Positions 53,356 to 62,180 of a stretch of 64,000 bases of DNA are shown piece by piece. Numbering within the stretch: the first letter of the stretch is position 1; the number at the start of each line of letters is the position of its first letter. The stretch spans positions 494,013 through 558,012 of the forward strand of contig NZ_DS499577.1 of the NCBI RefSeq assembly GCF_000154465.1, read 5' to 3'. The position numbers and the translations under genes were made by a program. The stretch comes from Alistipes putredinis DSM 17216. Its GTDB lineage: Bacteria > Bacteroidota > Bacteroidia > Bacteroidales > Rikenellaceae. Below the pieces are notes generated by a model, which worked only from the letters and a program-made list of their open reading frames with translations, was not told the DNA's origin and made no database searches.

Positions 53356-55458
53356 TTAACTGATACCTTCATAAAAATATTGAATAATAAATTTGTCAAA
53401 AGGCATTATATCTTTAAGATTTGAAATGAGGTTCTTTGGACTTATTGTTTTAAATTGTATGATAATTTCAGAAATTTCCTTAGTATCATCCTCCAAATTA
53501 ATTAAACCAGAATCTTGAATCTTGCGACTGATCATTCTTGGCAACCCATACTCTTCTAGTTGATATACGAGTTTTGGAAGGAATGCGTTAGATGCCCGTC
53601 CTATAAAGAGAGATATGTCGGGAGCTGCCGGATCGAAAGATTTTTTCAAAATATTAATGACAGATAAAGTTGTGCATAAGTTGTATGAAAGGTAACGTTC
53701 AGCTGCGAATAAGTCTTCGTAACTAATTTTATATCCGTCCTTTTCTAATTCATCATAGATGAATGCCACAGAATGAGACCAATTCTTTGGCATTTTCCAT
53801 ATAGCAAGTTTTATCAATCCTCCCATTTTATCACCAAGGAGATTAATGACATCTTTAATAGGTTCACGCCAATTATATGTATTAGTTGCTGCAAGGGCAG
53901 CATAATTTTGGGGCCAGGCAGGGTCTGCCTTTAACTTTCTTACCAAAGTTTTTATGAGTTTGGAATCACAAGATTTGAAAGCAGGGAGCCTACGGATGTT
54001 GTTGAAGTTTTCTCGTCCTAAAGCTTTTATCATAAAAGACTCATACTCTTTAATACGGTCATTCTGCTCTTCGTTGATTTCTACGCCCGGATTTGCTGAA
54101 TCCAGAGATTCAACAACCTCTTCCGGAAAATCGATCTCGAGGGTTGTATTTTCTTGTACAGGAGGTTCTTCCAACAAATACACCTTTCCCACAAAATACT
54201 TGAACATACGACCTGCACGGCCAATGATGTTCCTATAAGTAAAATAGTCAAACTTGCACGAGCCATTCTTGTTAGACCAAACAACTACTTGTTCGGCTTG
54301 AGTATTTACACCTTCAATAATCGAAGATGTGGAAACCATTGTGTCAATACCTTCTTCTTGCTCAAAAAGTTTGACCTGTATTTGACTCAATGATCTGTGC
54401 ATCTTGCCATTATGTACCCCAATTCCTCTTTCACTTAACTTGCATAGCGAAAATTTACGTCCATAATTAACTCTAAGCCAATCGTTGAAATCCTGAAGAA
54501 GTGAGGTCTTTTTTACCGCTAAATCATTGGCAAGGATATTCGAGATTGTATCGATATTCTTATAACTGCCGGCATAGATCAGCGTTTTTGCTCTCTTTTT
54601 TTGTAAAATTTTCAGAAGATGTCCTTTTTTAAATTGCTCCTTGTCTGCGCTTTTGGGCAAATTCTTATAAAGATGGGCCGCCTTTGTAATGACTGTTTTA
54701 AAGTCCGTTAAACGCATAAACTGCATTCCTTCGGTAAAGACGTTGTCAGAAATTTTATGAATGTTGGGAGCAAGGTAATACCGTTGTCGAGAAATTTTCC
54801 CCAATTCTATCATCGCACTTAGCAGAGAGGAACTTCTGGAGTCATCGAACATGGAACTTGCCTTGTAGAACTCATCCACGATGAGCATGTCAATCTTTTC
54901 AAGCTTATCGAAATAAGCAAAGCTGCGTTCTTGCGGAAAGATAAAAATGTTTCTTTCTGTAATGGTGGCATCCGTGGTAGTAATTATCTTATAGAAACGA
55001 GAAAACTTATGTTCAATCCTGCGGCGTGTTTCATCCGCTAAGGCTATCGTTGGAACGATTATAACCACATTGTCCGGTTTTCTGATTGAAATGAAAGCGT
55101 CGATGATAAAACTTTTGCCAAAACTCGTAGGGGCACTCACAGCGATATTCTCGCCAAGCAATAGGCGCTTCAAAACACGAGACTGGGCACTATGCAGTGT
55201 TACGGGTGTTTTATCGCCAACATCTGCTTTGAATGCCTCGACCACGACTTGATCGTCCCATGATGCTGTCTTTTTATCGATATATGGGAATAGACCGACA
55301 ACCCGGATGAAATGATTAACCATAGGATTATACTGGTTCCCGTCTTGTTGCATTCTATCCAATAAATTGATCACTTTACAGCGAGCCGTCGCCAAGTCTC
55401 GCTTCTCAATCAAATCATTAATCTGATCGCACTCGGAGTATATCTCGTAATCAAGCAT
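53356..55458 (-). CDS. hamB: Ski2/DEAD-like helicase, HamB of a Hachiman-like system
   Basis: 700 residues. Motif I 'VSAPTSFGKSFIIDAF' (about 108-122), Ia 'VIIVPTIALADETRRRIE', motif II 'MLIVDEFYKAS' (DEFY), motif V-like 'TMVSTSSIIEGVNTQAEQVVVW' and motif VI 'RNIIGRAGRMFKYFVGKVY', followed by a helical C-terminal region. Its start overlaps the end of a DUF1837-like gene by eight bases. In the two-gene Hachiman system HamB is a DNA-damage-sensing helicase that releases the HamA nuclease. The match rests on layout and motifs. Confidence 0.8.
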   Translation of the reverse strand: MLDYEIYSECDQINDLIEKRDLATARCKVINLLDRMQQDGNQYNPMVNHFIRVVGLFPYIDKKTASWDDQVVVEAFKADVGDKTPVTLHSAQSRVLKRLLLGENIAVSAPTSFGKSFIIDAFISIRKPDNVVIIVPTIALADETRRRIEHKFSRFYKIITTTDATITERNIFIFPQERSFAYFDKLEKIDMLIVDEFYKASSMFDDSRSSSLLSAMIELGKISRQRYYLAPNIHKISDNVFTEGMQFMRLTDFKTVITKAAHLYKNLPKSADKEQFKKGHLLKILQKKRAKTLIYAGSYKNIDTISNILANDLAVKKTSLLQDFNDWLRVNYGRKFSLCKLSERGIGVHNGKMHRSLSQIQVKLFEQEEGIDTMVSTSSIIEGVNTQAEQVVVWSNKNGSCKFDYFTYRNIIGRAGRMFKYFVGKVYLLEEPPVQENTTLEIDFPEEVVESLDSANPGVEINEEQNDRIKEYESFMIKALGRENFNNIRRLPAFKSCDSKLIKTLVRKLKADPAWPQNYAALAATNTYNWREPIKDVINLLGDKMGGLIKLAIWKMPKNWSHSVAFIYDELEKDGYKISYEDLFAAERYLSYNLCTTLSVINILKKSFDPAAPDISLFIGRASNAFLPKLVYQLEEYGLPRMISRKIQDSGLINLEDDTKEISEIIIQFKTISPKNLISNLKDIMPFDKFIIQYFYEGIS

Positions 55459-56059
55459 CTTCCTTAATTTGTTTAGCTCGTTCTACAAACCAATTGACAA
55501 TCTCATTTTTATTAGGGACAGGGAAAAGAATCAAATGGAATTGAATATTATCGTAGCCATGGACATTCTGTTTCTTTTGCTTACCGTTCTGAATATTGAA
55601 ATAGTTGACAGCTCGGTCCAAATGGTATCGCTTAATCTCTTCCAAATAAGTCTCTGACAACTCAGTTGCTTTCTGTGTCTTATCGCATTCATGAAGCAAT
55701 AGTATGGGAACATGTAGTCTTTTCCTTATTTCGTCAACAGAAGTTTCACGTCTGAGAATAGTTTGAACAAACTTTCTCGTATCAGGATCGGGAATGACAT
55801 ATTGCAAATCCGAAATACTTGTAATAATGGAATTTTCTTTCTTTATCTTATCAGTACTGATAGTATCGAATACGGACTTGACAGGCTCGTACATTCGCTC
55901 ATTGGCGATGTTACTATAAATCTCTGGAAAAGACGAATAAAAAGGGACAAATGTCTTCGTAATGCCTGTCAATAAGGCGTTTGCGAAGACAAATGAGGAC
56001 AGGCGAAAAATCGAGGTAACGTAAAGGAAAGCGGATTTATGAAGAAGAACGGTCTCCAA
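55451..56059 (-). pseudogene. hamA: Truncated HamA (DUF1837-like nuclease), N-terminus lost
   Basis: The open frame is 202 codons. From about 'FYSSFPEIYSNIANERMYEP' to the end it resembles the C-terminal half of DUF1837/HamA ('RLHVPILLLHECDKTQ', 'FHLILFPVPNKNEIVNWF'). The first 30-35 codons ('METVLLHKSAFLYVTSIFR') are unlike the family and come from the neighbouring mobile element. HamA is normally larger, with its G-E-x-K nuclease motif just before the point where similarity starts, so the catalytic part appears removed. It overlaps hamB by eight bases. The missing half may lie beyond the right end of the element. Confidence 0.7.
55946..55995. repeat. Inverted repeat at the left junction of the second mobile element
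   Basis: TGTCTTCG...GCC (55952-55966) pairs with GGC...CGAAGACA (55976-55991); GACAAATG also occurs directly at 55946 and 55988. The symmetric site is where similarity to HamA is lost, so it is a candidate end or core-type site for the IntDOT-like recombinase. Confidence 0.4.
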
Positions 56060-56154
56060 ATCATTACCCGCCGAATGGTGATTTTTAACACACCGTGTTG
56101 TATTTGGCAGCTTGTGGCACAGGTTGGCATATCAAGGTCTAACTCGTTGAGTAA

Positions 56155-56162
56155 TAACTTTG
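56155..56162 (+). promoter_or_regulatory. Promoter of the second integrase
   Basis: TAACTTTG fits TAnnTTTG, 16 bases before the start codon. Confidence 0.55.
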
Positions 56163-56178
56163 CAAACAAAAAACGAGT

Positions 56179-57402
56179 ATGGCAAGAAGCACATTCAAGG
56201 TTCTGTTCTACGTGAACGGCAGCAAGGAGAAAAACGGTATTGTCCCCATCATGGGACGAGTGACAATCAACGGGACTGTGGCGCAGTTCAGTTGTAAGCA
56301 GAACATCCCGAAAACGCTTTGGGACGTGAAAGGAAACAAGGCGAAAGGCAAGAGCCGCGAGGCACGAGACATCAACCTTGCCCTTGACAACATCAAGGCG
56401 CAAATCATCAAACATTACCAGCGCATTTCAGACCGCGAGGCATTTGTTACGGCTGAGATGGTGCGCAACGCCTATCAGGGAATCGGCAGCGAGTATGAGA
56501 CGCTGCTAAAAGCATTCGACCGTGAGAACGAAGTGTTCAAGAAACGGGTAGGCAAAGACAGGGTAATGGCTACCTATCGGGCACGTGTACGGGCAAGAAA
56601 CCATGTAGCCGCCTTTATCAAGTCGTTTTACAGACGCAGCGATATGTCCATGTTGGAACTTACTCCCGATTTCATCAAGGAGTTCGCCGCATACCTCTCG
56701 ACTGAAGCCGGATTGCGGAACGGTTCGATATGGGCAAACTGTATGTGGCTGAAAGGCGTGGTCATGAAAGCGCATTATAACGGGTTGATACCGCGCAATC
56801 CTTTCATCCAGTTTCATATCAGCCCCAATGTGAAAGAACGGGAATATCTGACGGAGGATGAACTGAAAGCGGTCATGACACATGAGTTTGCAGACAGCAA
56901 GCTCGCATACATCCGTGACATTTTCATCTTTGCCAGTTTCACCGTCTTGTCATTCGTGGACATTCAGGAACTGACGAATGACAACATCGTGGAGGTGAAC
57001 GGCGAGAAGTGGATATTGTCCAAACGCCACAAGACAAAAGTCGCCTTCCAAGTGAAGCTGCTGGATATACCCTTGCAGATAGTCGAACGCTACCGACCGA
57101 TGCAGAAAGACAATCGTATATTCCCCGACTTGAACTATTGGTCTATCTGCAAACCGTTGAAACGGATGATAAGGGAATGTGGCATAACCAAGTCAATATC
57201 ATTTCATTGCAGTCGTCATGGCTTCGCAACATTAGCTTTGAGCAAGGGGATGCCCATTGAAAGCGTAAGCCGTGTGTTGGGACATACGAATATAGTCACG
57301 ACCCAACTCTACGCAAAGATAACCACGCAGAAGCTCGACAACGACCTGACCATGTTCGGCGACAAACTGAGTAAGACGTTTAACGGAATAACGATGTCAT
57401 GA
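56179..57402 (+). CDS. IntDOT/NBU-like tyrosine recombinase
   Basis: 407 residues. Arm-binding N-terminus ('STFKVLFYVNGSKEKNG'), SAM-like core-binding domain (about 100-205), catalytic domain (about 220-400) with 'ASFTVLSFVDIQEL' (Ser in place of the box I Arg, as in IntDOT), Lys in 'LSKRHKTKVAFQV', box II 'SFHCSRHGFATLAL', 'RVLGHTNIVTTQLYAKI' with the nucleophile Tyr. It integrates the element; here the target appears to be hamA. It overlaps the next gene by four bases. Confidence 0.95.
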   Translation: MARSTFKVLFYVNGSKEKNGIVPIMGRVTINGTVAQFSCKQNIPKTLWDVKGNKAKGKSREARDINLALDNIKAQIIKHYQRISDREAFVTAEMVRNAYQGIGSEYETLLKAFDRENEVFKKRVGKDRVMATYRARVRARNHVAAFIKSFYRRSDMSMLELTPDFIKEFAAYLSTEAGLRNGSIWANCMWLKGVVMKAHYNGLIPRNPFIQFHISPNVKEREYLTEDELKAVMTHEFADSKLAYIRDIFIFASFTVLSFVDIQELTNDNIVEVNGEKWILSKRHKTKVAFQVKLLDIPLQIVERYRPMQKDNRIFPDLNYWSICKPLKRMIRECGITKSISFHCSRHGFATLALSKGMPIESVSRVLGHTNIVTTQLYAKITTQKLDNDLTMFGDKLSKTFNGITMS

Positions 57403-57788
57403 GTATGAGAAGAAACAGCATAACAGTGAATGAATCCGGCAATATCATCATGCCGGAGAATGTCTCAAACATTTGGATGAGCGAGCCGGAATTGGTGGAA
57501 CTGTTCGGAGTAATTGCTCCGACACTTCGTTCTGCCATCAGAAACATCTATAACAGTGGAGCATTAAAAGAATACGAGGTACAGAAGTATGTTCGGCAGG
57601 AGAACGGGTATCATGCCGATGTGTTCAGCTTTCCGATGATAGTCGCACTTGCTTTCCGCATTGACAGCTTCGGTGCGGAACAGGTGCGCAATGCCATATT
57701 TAAAAGGCTGTACTTGCGAAAAGAGAAAACAAATATCTTCTTTTCGCTGGGTATAAATGGTTGGGATATGTCTAATTATCAGGCATAA
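57399..57788 (+). CDS. Small HTH-like protein of the mobile element (ORF2-like)
   Basis: 129 residues, start coupled to the integrase stop (ATGA). 'MSEPELVELFGVIAPTLRSAIRNIYNSGALKEYEVQKYV' looks like a DNA-binding domain of the kind found in RhuM-like and Orf2 proteins of NBU elements; 'FSFPMIVALAFRIDSFGAEQVRNAIFKRL' completes the conserved core. Such proteins regulate excision or replication of the unit. Specific role not shown. Confidence 0.75.
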   Translation: MSMRRNSITVNESGNIIMPENVSNIWMSEPELVELFGVIAPTLRSAIRNIYNSGALKEYEVQKYVRQENGYHADVFSFPMIVALAFRIDSFGAEQVRNAIFKRLYLRKEKTNIFFSLGINGWDMSNYQA

Positions 57789-57906
57789 GTTCTAATGATA
57801 TGACGACATGAAGTAGTGAGACCTATGCGTATTCCCATTGCCAACAATGTATTTATACGAGTATGTGAATAGGTGTATTGCCATTCATACGTACGATTAC
57901 GACAAA

Positions 57907-57953
57907 CCCGAAGAAAAATCCATTAGAATGGCATTTCTTCGGGCTTTTGTTGT
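57907..57953 (+). terminator. Terminator between HTH and helicase genes
   Basis: CCCGAAGAAA / TTTCTTCGGG stem followed by CTTTTGTTGT. It separates integrase expression from the replication genes. Confidence 0.8.
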
Positions 57954-58065
57954 ATGTCATAAAGCCAAATCCAAGAAAATCTTACGTGAGGTATGCGTGA
58001 GTTGTTAATCCGTTCTGCGCTAATTGTCGAGTTTTGCACTGATTAAACAAAAAAATGAAGTGCTA

Positions 58066-59271
58066 ATGAAACAAGGCAACTTTGAAAATGAGGAGTTTAT
58101 CCGTGTGGGTACTACCCTCTACAAGTTAGTGAACCAGCCCCGTCTGAACGGAGGCTATGTGAAGAAGCGCATCGTGTGGAACAACGAAACACTGCGGCAG
58201 GACTACGGCAAGGACTATCTCGCCACCGTGCCGAAGTACGACGGCTTCTGCACCGTCCCCGACCATGTGGACTACCGTCCCGTGGTGGACAAGTTCCTGA
58301 ACCTCTACGAGCCGATAGGACACCGTCCGCAACAAGGCGAGTTTCCCTGTATCCGGTCATTGGTGCGCCATATCTTCGGTGAACAGTATGAATTGGGCAT
58401 GGACTATCTTCAATTGCTCTACCTGCAACCCGTGCAGAAACTGCCTATCCTGCTGTTGGTATCAGAAGAACGCAACACGGGCAAGAGTACATTCCTGAAC
58501 TTCCTGAAAGCTGTGTTTCAAAACAATGTCACTTTCAATACCAACGAGGACTTCCGCAGCCAGTTCAATTCCGACTGGGCAGGAAAACTGCTCATCGTGG
58601 TGGACGAGGTATTGCTCAACCGCAGGGAGGACAGCGAGCGGTTGAAGAACCTCAGCACCACACTTTCCTACAAGGTGGAAGCCAAAGGCAAAGACCGTGA
58701 CGAGATAGCGTTCTTTGCCAAGTTCGTGCTATGCTCCAACAACGAGTATCTGCCTGTTATCATTGATGCAGGTGAAACACGCTATTGGGTGCGCAAGATA
58801 GACCGTCTGCAATCCGATGACACAGACTTCCTGCAAAAGCTGAAAGCTGAGATACCTGCCTTTCTGTATTACCTGCAATACAGACAACTTTCCACCGAAA
58901 AGGAAAGCCGTATGTGGTTTGCGCCCTCTTTGCTGCATACCGAAGCCTTGCAGAAGATTATCCGCAGCAACCGCAACCGATTGGAGATAGAGATGTGCGA
59001 ACTTATCCTTGACATTATGGAAAGTGTCGGCACGGACACATTCTCGTTCTGCCACAACGACATTCTTCTTTTGCTGGTACATTCGCAGGTAAAGGTGGAG
59101 AAGCACCAAGTCAGAAAGGTATTGCAGGAATGTTGGAAACTTACTCCTGCCTCTAACGGGCTTACATATACCACTTACCAATTCAATTACAATCGGGAGT
59201 GCCGATATGAGCCGATAAAAAGAGTCGGTCGTTTCTACACCGTCACAAGGGAACAACTTGAATCCCTGTAA
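58066..59271 (+). CDS. D5-like / DUF5906 helicase of the mobile element
   Basis: 401 residues from MKQGNFENEEFIRVG (the frame is open upstream only from a TTG). SF3-like NTPase: Walker A 'LVSEERNTGKSTFLNFL' (about 138-154), Walker B 'LLIVVDEVLLNRREDSERLKNL', sensor 'AKFVLCSNNEYLPV', then a helical C-terminus. These proteins (often called VirE-like or primase-helicase) replicate the excised circle together with the Toprim primase downstream. Length normal. Confidence 0.88.
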   Translation: MKQGNFENEEFIRVGTTLYKLVNQPRLNGGYVKKRIVWNNETLRQDYGKDYLATVPKYDGFCTVPDHVDYRPVVDKFLNLYEPIGHRPQQGEFPCIRSLVRHIFGEQYELGMDYLQLLYLQPVQKLPILLLVSEERNTGKSTFLNFLKAVFQNNVTFNTNEDFRSQFNSDWAGKLLIVVDEVLLNRREDSERLKNLSTTLSYKVEAKGKDRDEIAFFAKFVLCSNNEYLPVIIDAGETRYWVRKIDRLQSDDTDFLQKLKAEIPAFLYYLQYRQLSTEKESRMWFAPSLLHTEALQKIIRSNRNRLEIEMCELILDIMESVGTDTFSFCHNDILLLLVHSQVKVEKHQVRKVLQECWKLTPASNGLTYTTYQFNYNRECRYEPIKRVGRFYTVTREQLESL

Positions 59272-59336
59272 TACTATTCTTTTTTTGTTGAATTGATGAA
59301 TAATGATATAACCATACTGATAATAAACAGCATACA

Positions 59337-59440
59337 CTCTCAACAAATTCTCAACAATCGAAAAGAAAAGTTGAGAGGGAAACAGCATCAGTTTGTTGGA
59401 TTCTCTATTTGTGAGTGGTTTGTTGAGAAGATGTTGAGAA
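59337..59440. repeat. Cluster of TTGAGA/TCTCAA motifs, candidate iteron or operator region
   Basis: CTCTCAAC and TTCTCAACA (59337-59356), GTTGAGAG (59370-59377), TGTTGAGAA and TGTTGAGAA again (59421-59440) form two facing pairs in the 257-base spacer between helicase and primase. The spacing suggests repeated protein-binding sites, for example a replication origin of the excised element. Confidence 0.5.
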
Positions 59441-59528
59441 TATAAAGCATTAACGTATAGGACAATACATATCTCATTCATCAAATCAACGTTTTTACAG
59501 TCATCATCAAATCCATAGAAATTATATC

Positions 59529-59697
59529 ATGAACATCCAAGAAGCAAAACAAATCAAAATTGCGGACTATCTGCAAAGTTTGGGTTATTCGCCCGTAAAG
59601 CAACAGGGAAACTGCCTGTGGTATAAATCCCCGTTCCGTCAGGAAACGGAAGCCTCGTTCAAGGTGAACACCGACCGCAACCTGTGGTTCGATTATG
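59529..59697 (+). CDS. Toprim/DnaG-like primase, 5' exon
   Basis: First 56 codons of the mobile-element primase ('IADYLQSLGYSPVKQQGNCLW', 'YKSPFRQETEASFKVNTDRN', 'LWFDY'), the CHC2-type N-terminal module without the zinc cysteines. The coding sequence stops at a group II intron after the first base of a Gly codon. Joining 59697 to 62181 gives 984 bases, exactly 328 codons with stop, and restores 'WFDYGLGEGGSIIDLV', a conserved primase segment. Confidence 0.88.
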
Positions 59698-60258
59698 ATG
59701 CGCCCATATAGGCTACACAATAAATATCTCTATGGCAAGAGATTAGGTTAGAGTTCAACAGACCTATCCTCAACGACTTAGCTGGAGGAGAAATCCAAAG
59801 GTGACAAAAGCATGTCGGTAAAGTCATTAGTCAGCTAAATACCAAGCTGCGACTGCATGGCGAGAGGAAAAGACAGACACAAGGATGAAGCCTGATTGGT
59901 TGAACGATAGTTCTGCTGCACACGTACCAGCCCCGACGAAAGGTATTTGATTCACGTCGGGCTGAAGCACCCCATGTAAACCGAAATTACAATGGAGCAG
60001 GAGCTGGCTTCAGAGCAACCACAATAAGTGGAATAGGAACGTAAGTCGCATCCGACAGTCTGCCGAGCCAAACAGTTATTGTGAAAGCAAATGGGGATTC
60101 CCTAAATCAGAATGCCGTAAGGCTATGGGCATAGGACCCTGAATATCTGACATGGGAACGGAGCTTCCGTAGTAGTCCGAGCAAGGGAAAGCCTTGTACA
60201 TGGCGAAGGGAAGCAGTTAGATAACTTAATACAAATAATGGAAAATGTGTGAGACATT

Positions 60259-62067
60259 ATGAGAAGTCCTGAGCAAGTATTAAAAGCTTTAAACAAGCAT
60301 GGTAAAGTTTCGGATTACAAGTTCGAAAGGCTGTACCGTATCTTATTCAATGAGGAGATGTTTCATGTTGCTTACCAGCGTATTTACGCCAAACCAGGCA
60401 ATATGACACCCGGTACGGATGGGAAAACCATCAATCGGATGAGTCTTCAAAGAATAAACAAAGTCATTGCATCTTTGAGAGATGAGTCTTACAAGCCTAA
60501 TCCGGCAAAAAGGATATACATACCCAAGAAAAACGGTAAGAAAAGACCGCTTGGAATTCCTTCCTTTGAGGACAAACTTGTACAGGAGGTGGTGCGCATG
60601 ATTCTTGAAGCCGTCTATGAAGAGGTGTTTGCAAACACCTCACATGGATTCAGACCAAACAGAAGCTGCCATACCGCATTGACCCATATCCAAAAGACAT
60701 TTACAGGTACAAAATGGTTTGTGGAAGGAGACATTAAAGGATTCTTCGACAACATAGACCACAATGTATTGATTGCAACTTTGCGGAAACGGATTGCCGA
60801 TGATAGATTTCTAAGGCTTATCCGCAAGTTGTTGAATGCGGGATATATTGAAGACTGGAAGTTTCATAATACAAACAAGGGAACTCCACAAGGCGGTAAT
60901 ATCAGTCCTATACTGGCAAACATTTATCTTGATAATTTTGACAAGTATATGGAAGAATACGCCCTACGCTTCAATAAGGGAAAAGAAAGACACATCACCA
61001 AAGAATACAAGCAACTTAGCGATAAGATGCAACGCATCCTTAAAAGCATCAAGAACATACAGGATGCAGATGTCAGATTACAGCTTAGGGATGAGTATGA
61101 GAAACTGAGACGTGAAAGGCAAAAGATTGAGAGCAGAGACAGTATGGATGAAACATACAGAAGGCTTCGATACGTAAGATACGCAGATGATTTCCTCATT
61201 GGTGTTATCGGAAGCAAGGCAGAGTGCGTTAAAATCAAGTCGGACATTACCAAGTATATGGAAGAAAACCTCAAGCTGGAACTGTCACAGGAAAAGACAT
61301 TGATAACAAACGCACAAAAGCCCGCGAAATTTCTTGGCTTCGATGTTTCAGTCCGTAAGTCTGATGCTATCAAGCGGGACAAGAACAATGTGCCAGCCCG
61401 TTATTACAACGGTAAGATAGTCCTAAAGGTCGCCATAGAAACGGTGCGGAACAAACTGGAAGAATACAGCGCCATCAGATACAAGGTAGAAAATGGCCGA
61501 CAAGTTTGGTTTGCAAAGTTCAGAGGCAATCTTATGAAGAAGAAAATCGAGGACATAGTGGCGGCATATAACTCTGAAATCAGAGGGTTCTACAACTACT
61601 ACTGCATTGCCAACAACGTGGCATACGCGCTCTCAAAGTTTGGATACATCATGGAGTACAGTATGTACCATACCATTGCAGGAAAAACCAATAGCACTGT
61701 AAGCAAAGTCATTGACAAATATAAGGTTGGGAATGACATTATAGTGCCATATCAGGATGCAAAAGGTAAATTACGGTACAGGAAATTCTATAATGAGGGA
61801 TTCAAACGTAAACCACCAATGTACTATACGGAGGTAAACGACTTATCCTACACAATCGCAATTCCACAGCCGACACTTACTGAGCGATTGGATGCGAGAA
61901 CATGTGAATTATGTGGAAAAGTCGGACCTGTAGTCATGCGTCATGTCAGAAAGCTAAATCAGCTTAAAGGAAAAACTGAATGCGACAGGCTGATGCTTGA
62001 AAAGCATAGGAAGACATTGGTTGTCTGTGAAAAGTGTTATGCCAAAATACACAGCCATGCTAAATAA
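60259..62067 (+). CDS. ltrA: Group II intron-encoded reverse transcriptase/maturase with HNH endonuclease
   Basis: 602 residues. RT motifs: 'PGTDGKTINRMSLQRINKVI' (RT1), 'RIYIPKKNGKKRPLGIPSFEDKLVQE', 'SHGFRPNRSCHTAL', 'FVEGDIKGFFDNIDH', 'GTPQGGNISPILANIYLDNF' and 'RYVRYADDFLIGV' (YADD catalytic Asp pair). Maturase domain X follows (about 420-540), then a C-terminal HNH module with CxxC pairs ('CELCGKVG', 'VCEKCYAKIHSH'). It splices and retrohomes its intron. Complete with no lesion, so likely active. Confidence 0.96.
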   Translation: MRSPEQVLKALNKHGKVSDYKFERLYRILFNEEMFHVAYQRIYAKPGNMTPGTDGKTINRMSLQRINKVIASLRDESYKPNPAKRIYIPKKNGKKRPLGIPSFEDKLVQEVVRMILEAVYEEVFANTSHGFRPNRSCHTALTHIQKTFTGTKWFVEGDIKGFFDNIDHNVLIATLRKRIADDRFLRLIRKLLNAGYIEDWKFHNTNKGTPQGGNISPILANIYLDNFDKYMEEYALRFNKGKERHITKEYKQLSDKMQRILKSIKNIQDADVRLQLRDEYEKLRRERQKIESRDSMDETYRRLRYVRYADDFLIGVIGSKAECVKIKSDITKYMEENLKLELSQEKTLITNAQKPAKFLGFDVSVRKSDAIKRDKNNVPARYYNGKIVLKVAIETVRNKLEEYSAIRYKVENGRQVWFAKFRGNLMKKKIEDIVAAYNSEIRGFYNYYCIANNVAYALSKFGYIMEYSMYHTIAGKTNSTVSKVIDKYKVGNDIIVPYQDAKGKLRYRKFYNEGFKRKPPMYYTEVNDLSYTIAIPQPTLTERLDARTCELCGKVGPVVMRHVRKLNQLKGKTECDRLMLEKHRKTLVVCEKCYAKIHSHAK

Positions 62068-62085
62068 AGTCATGTTATCAACGGA

Positions 62086-62119
62086 GAGCCGTATGCGTGG
62101 AGACATGCAAGTACGGTTT
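62086..62119 (+). ncRNA. Group II intron domain V
   Basis: 34-base catalytic hairpin GAGCCGTATGCG...ACATGCAAGTACGGTTT with the AGC-type triad near its base. It starts 18 bases after the maturase stop, in the standard place. Confidence 0.9.
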
Positions 62120-62180
62120 GGGGGCAGGTACGGGAAAACCTACTGCCGAAAGGCAGTAAGGCGTTCTGTACCGAGCCTAC

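Larger units (their letters stand above)
59698..62180 (+). mobile_element. Group II intron (2,483 bp) inside the primase gene
   Basis: The 5' end ATGCGCCCATATAGGC matches the GTGCGCCC start of Bacteroidota group II introns except for A at position 1. The 3' end CCGAGCCTAC closes domain VI. Domain V is clear at 62086-62119 (GAGCCGTATGCG ... GTACGGTTT, 34 bases). The reverse-transcriptase/maturase gene lies in domain IV. Removal restores the primase frame exactly. Confidence 0.9.
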
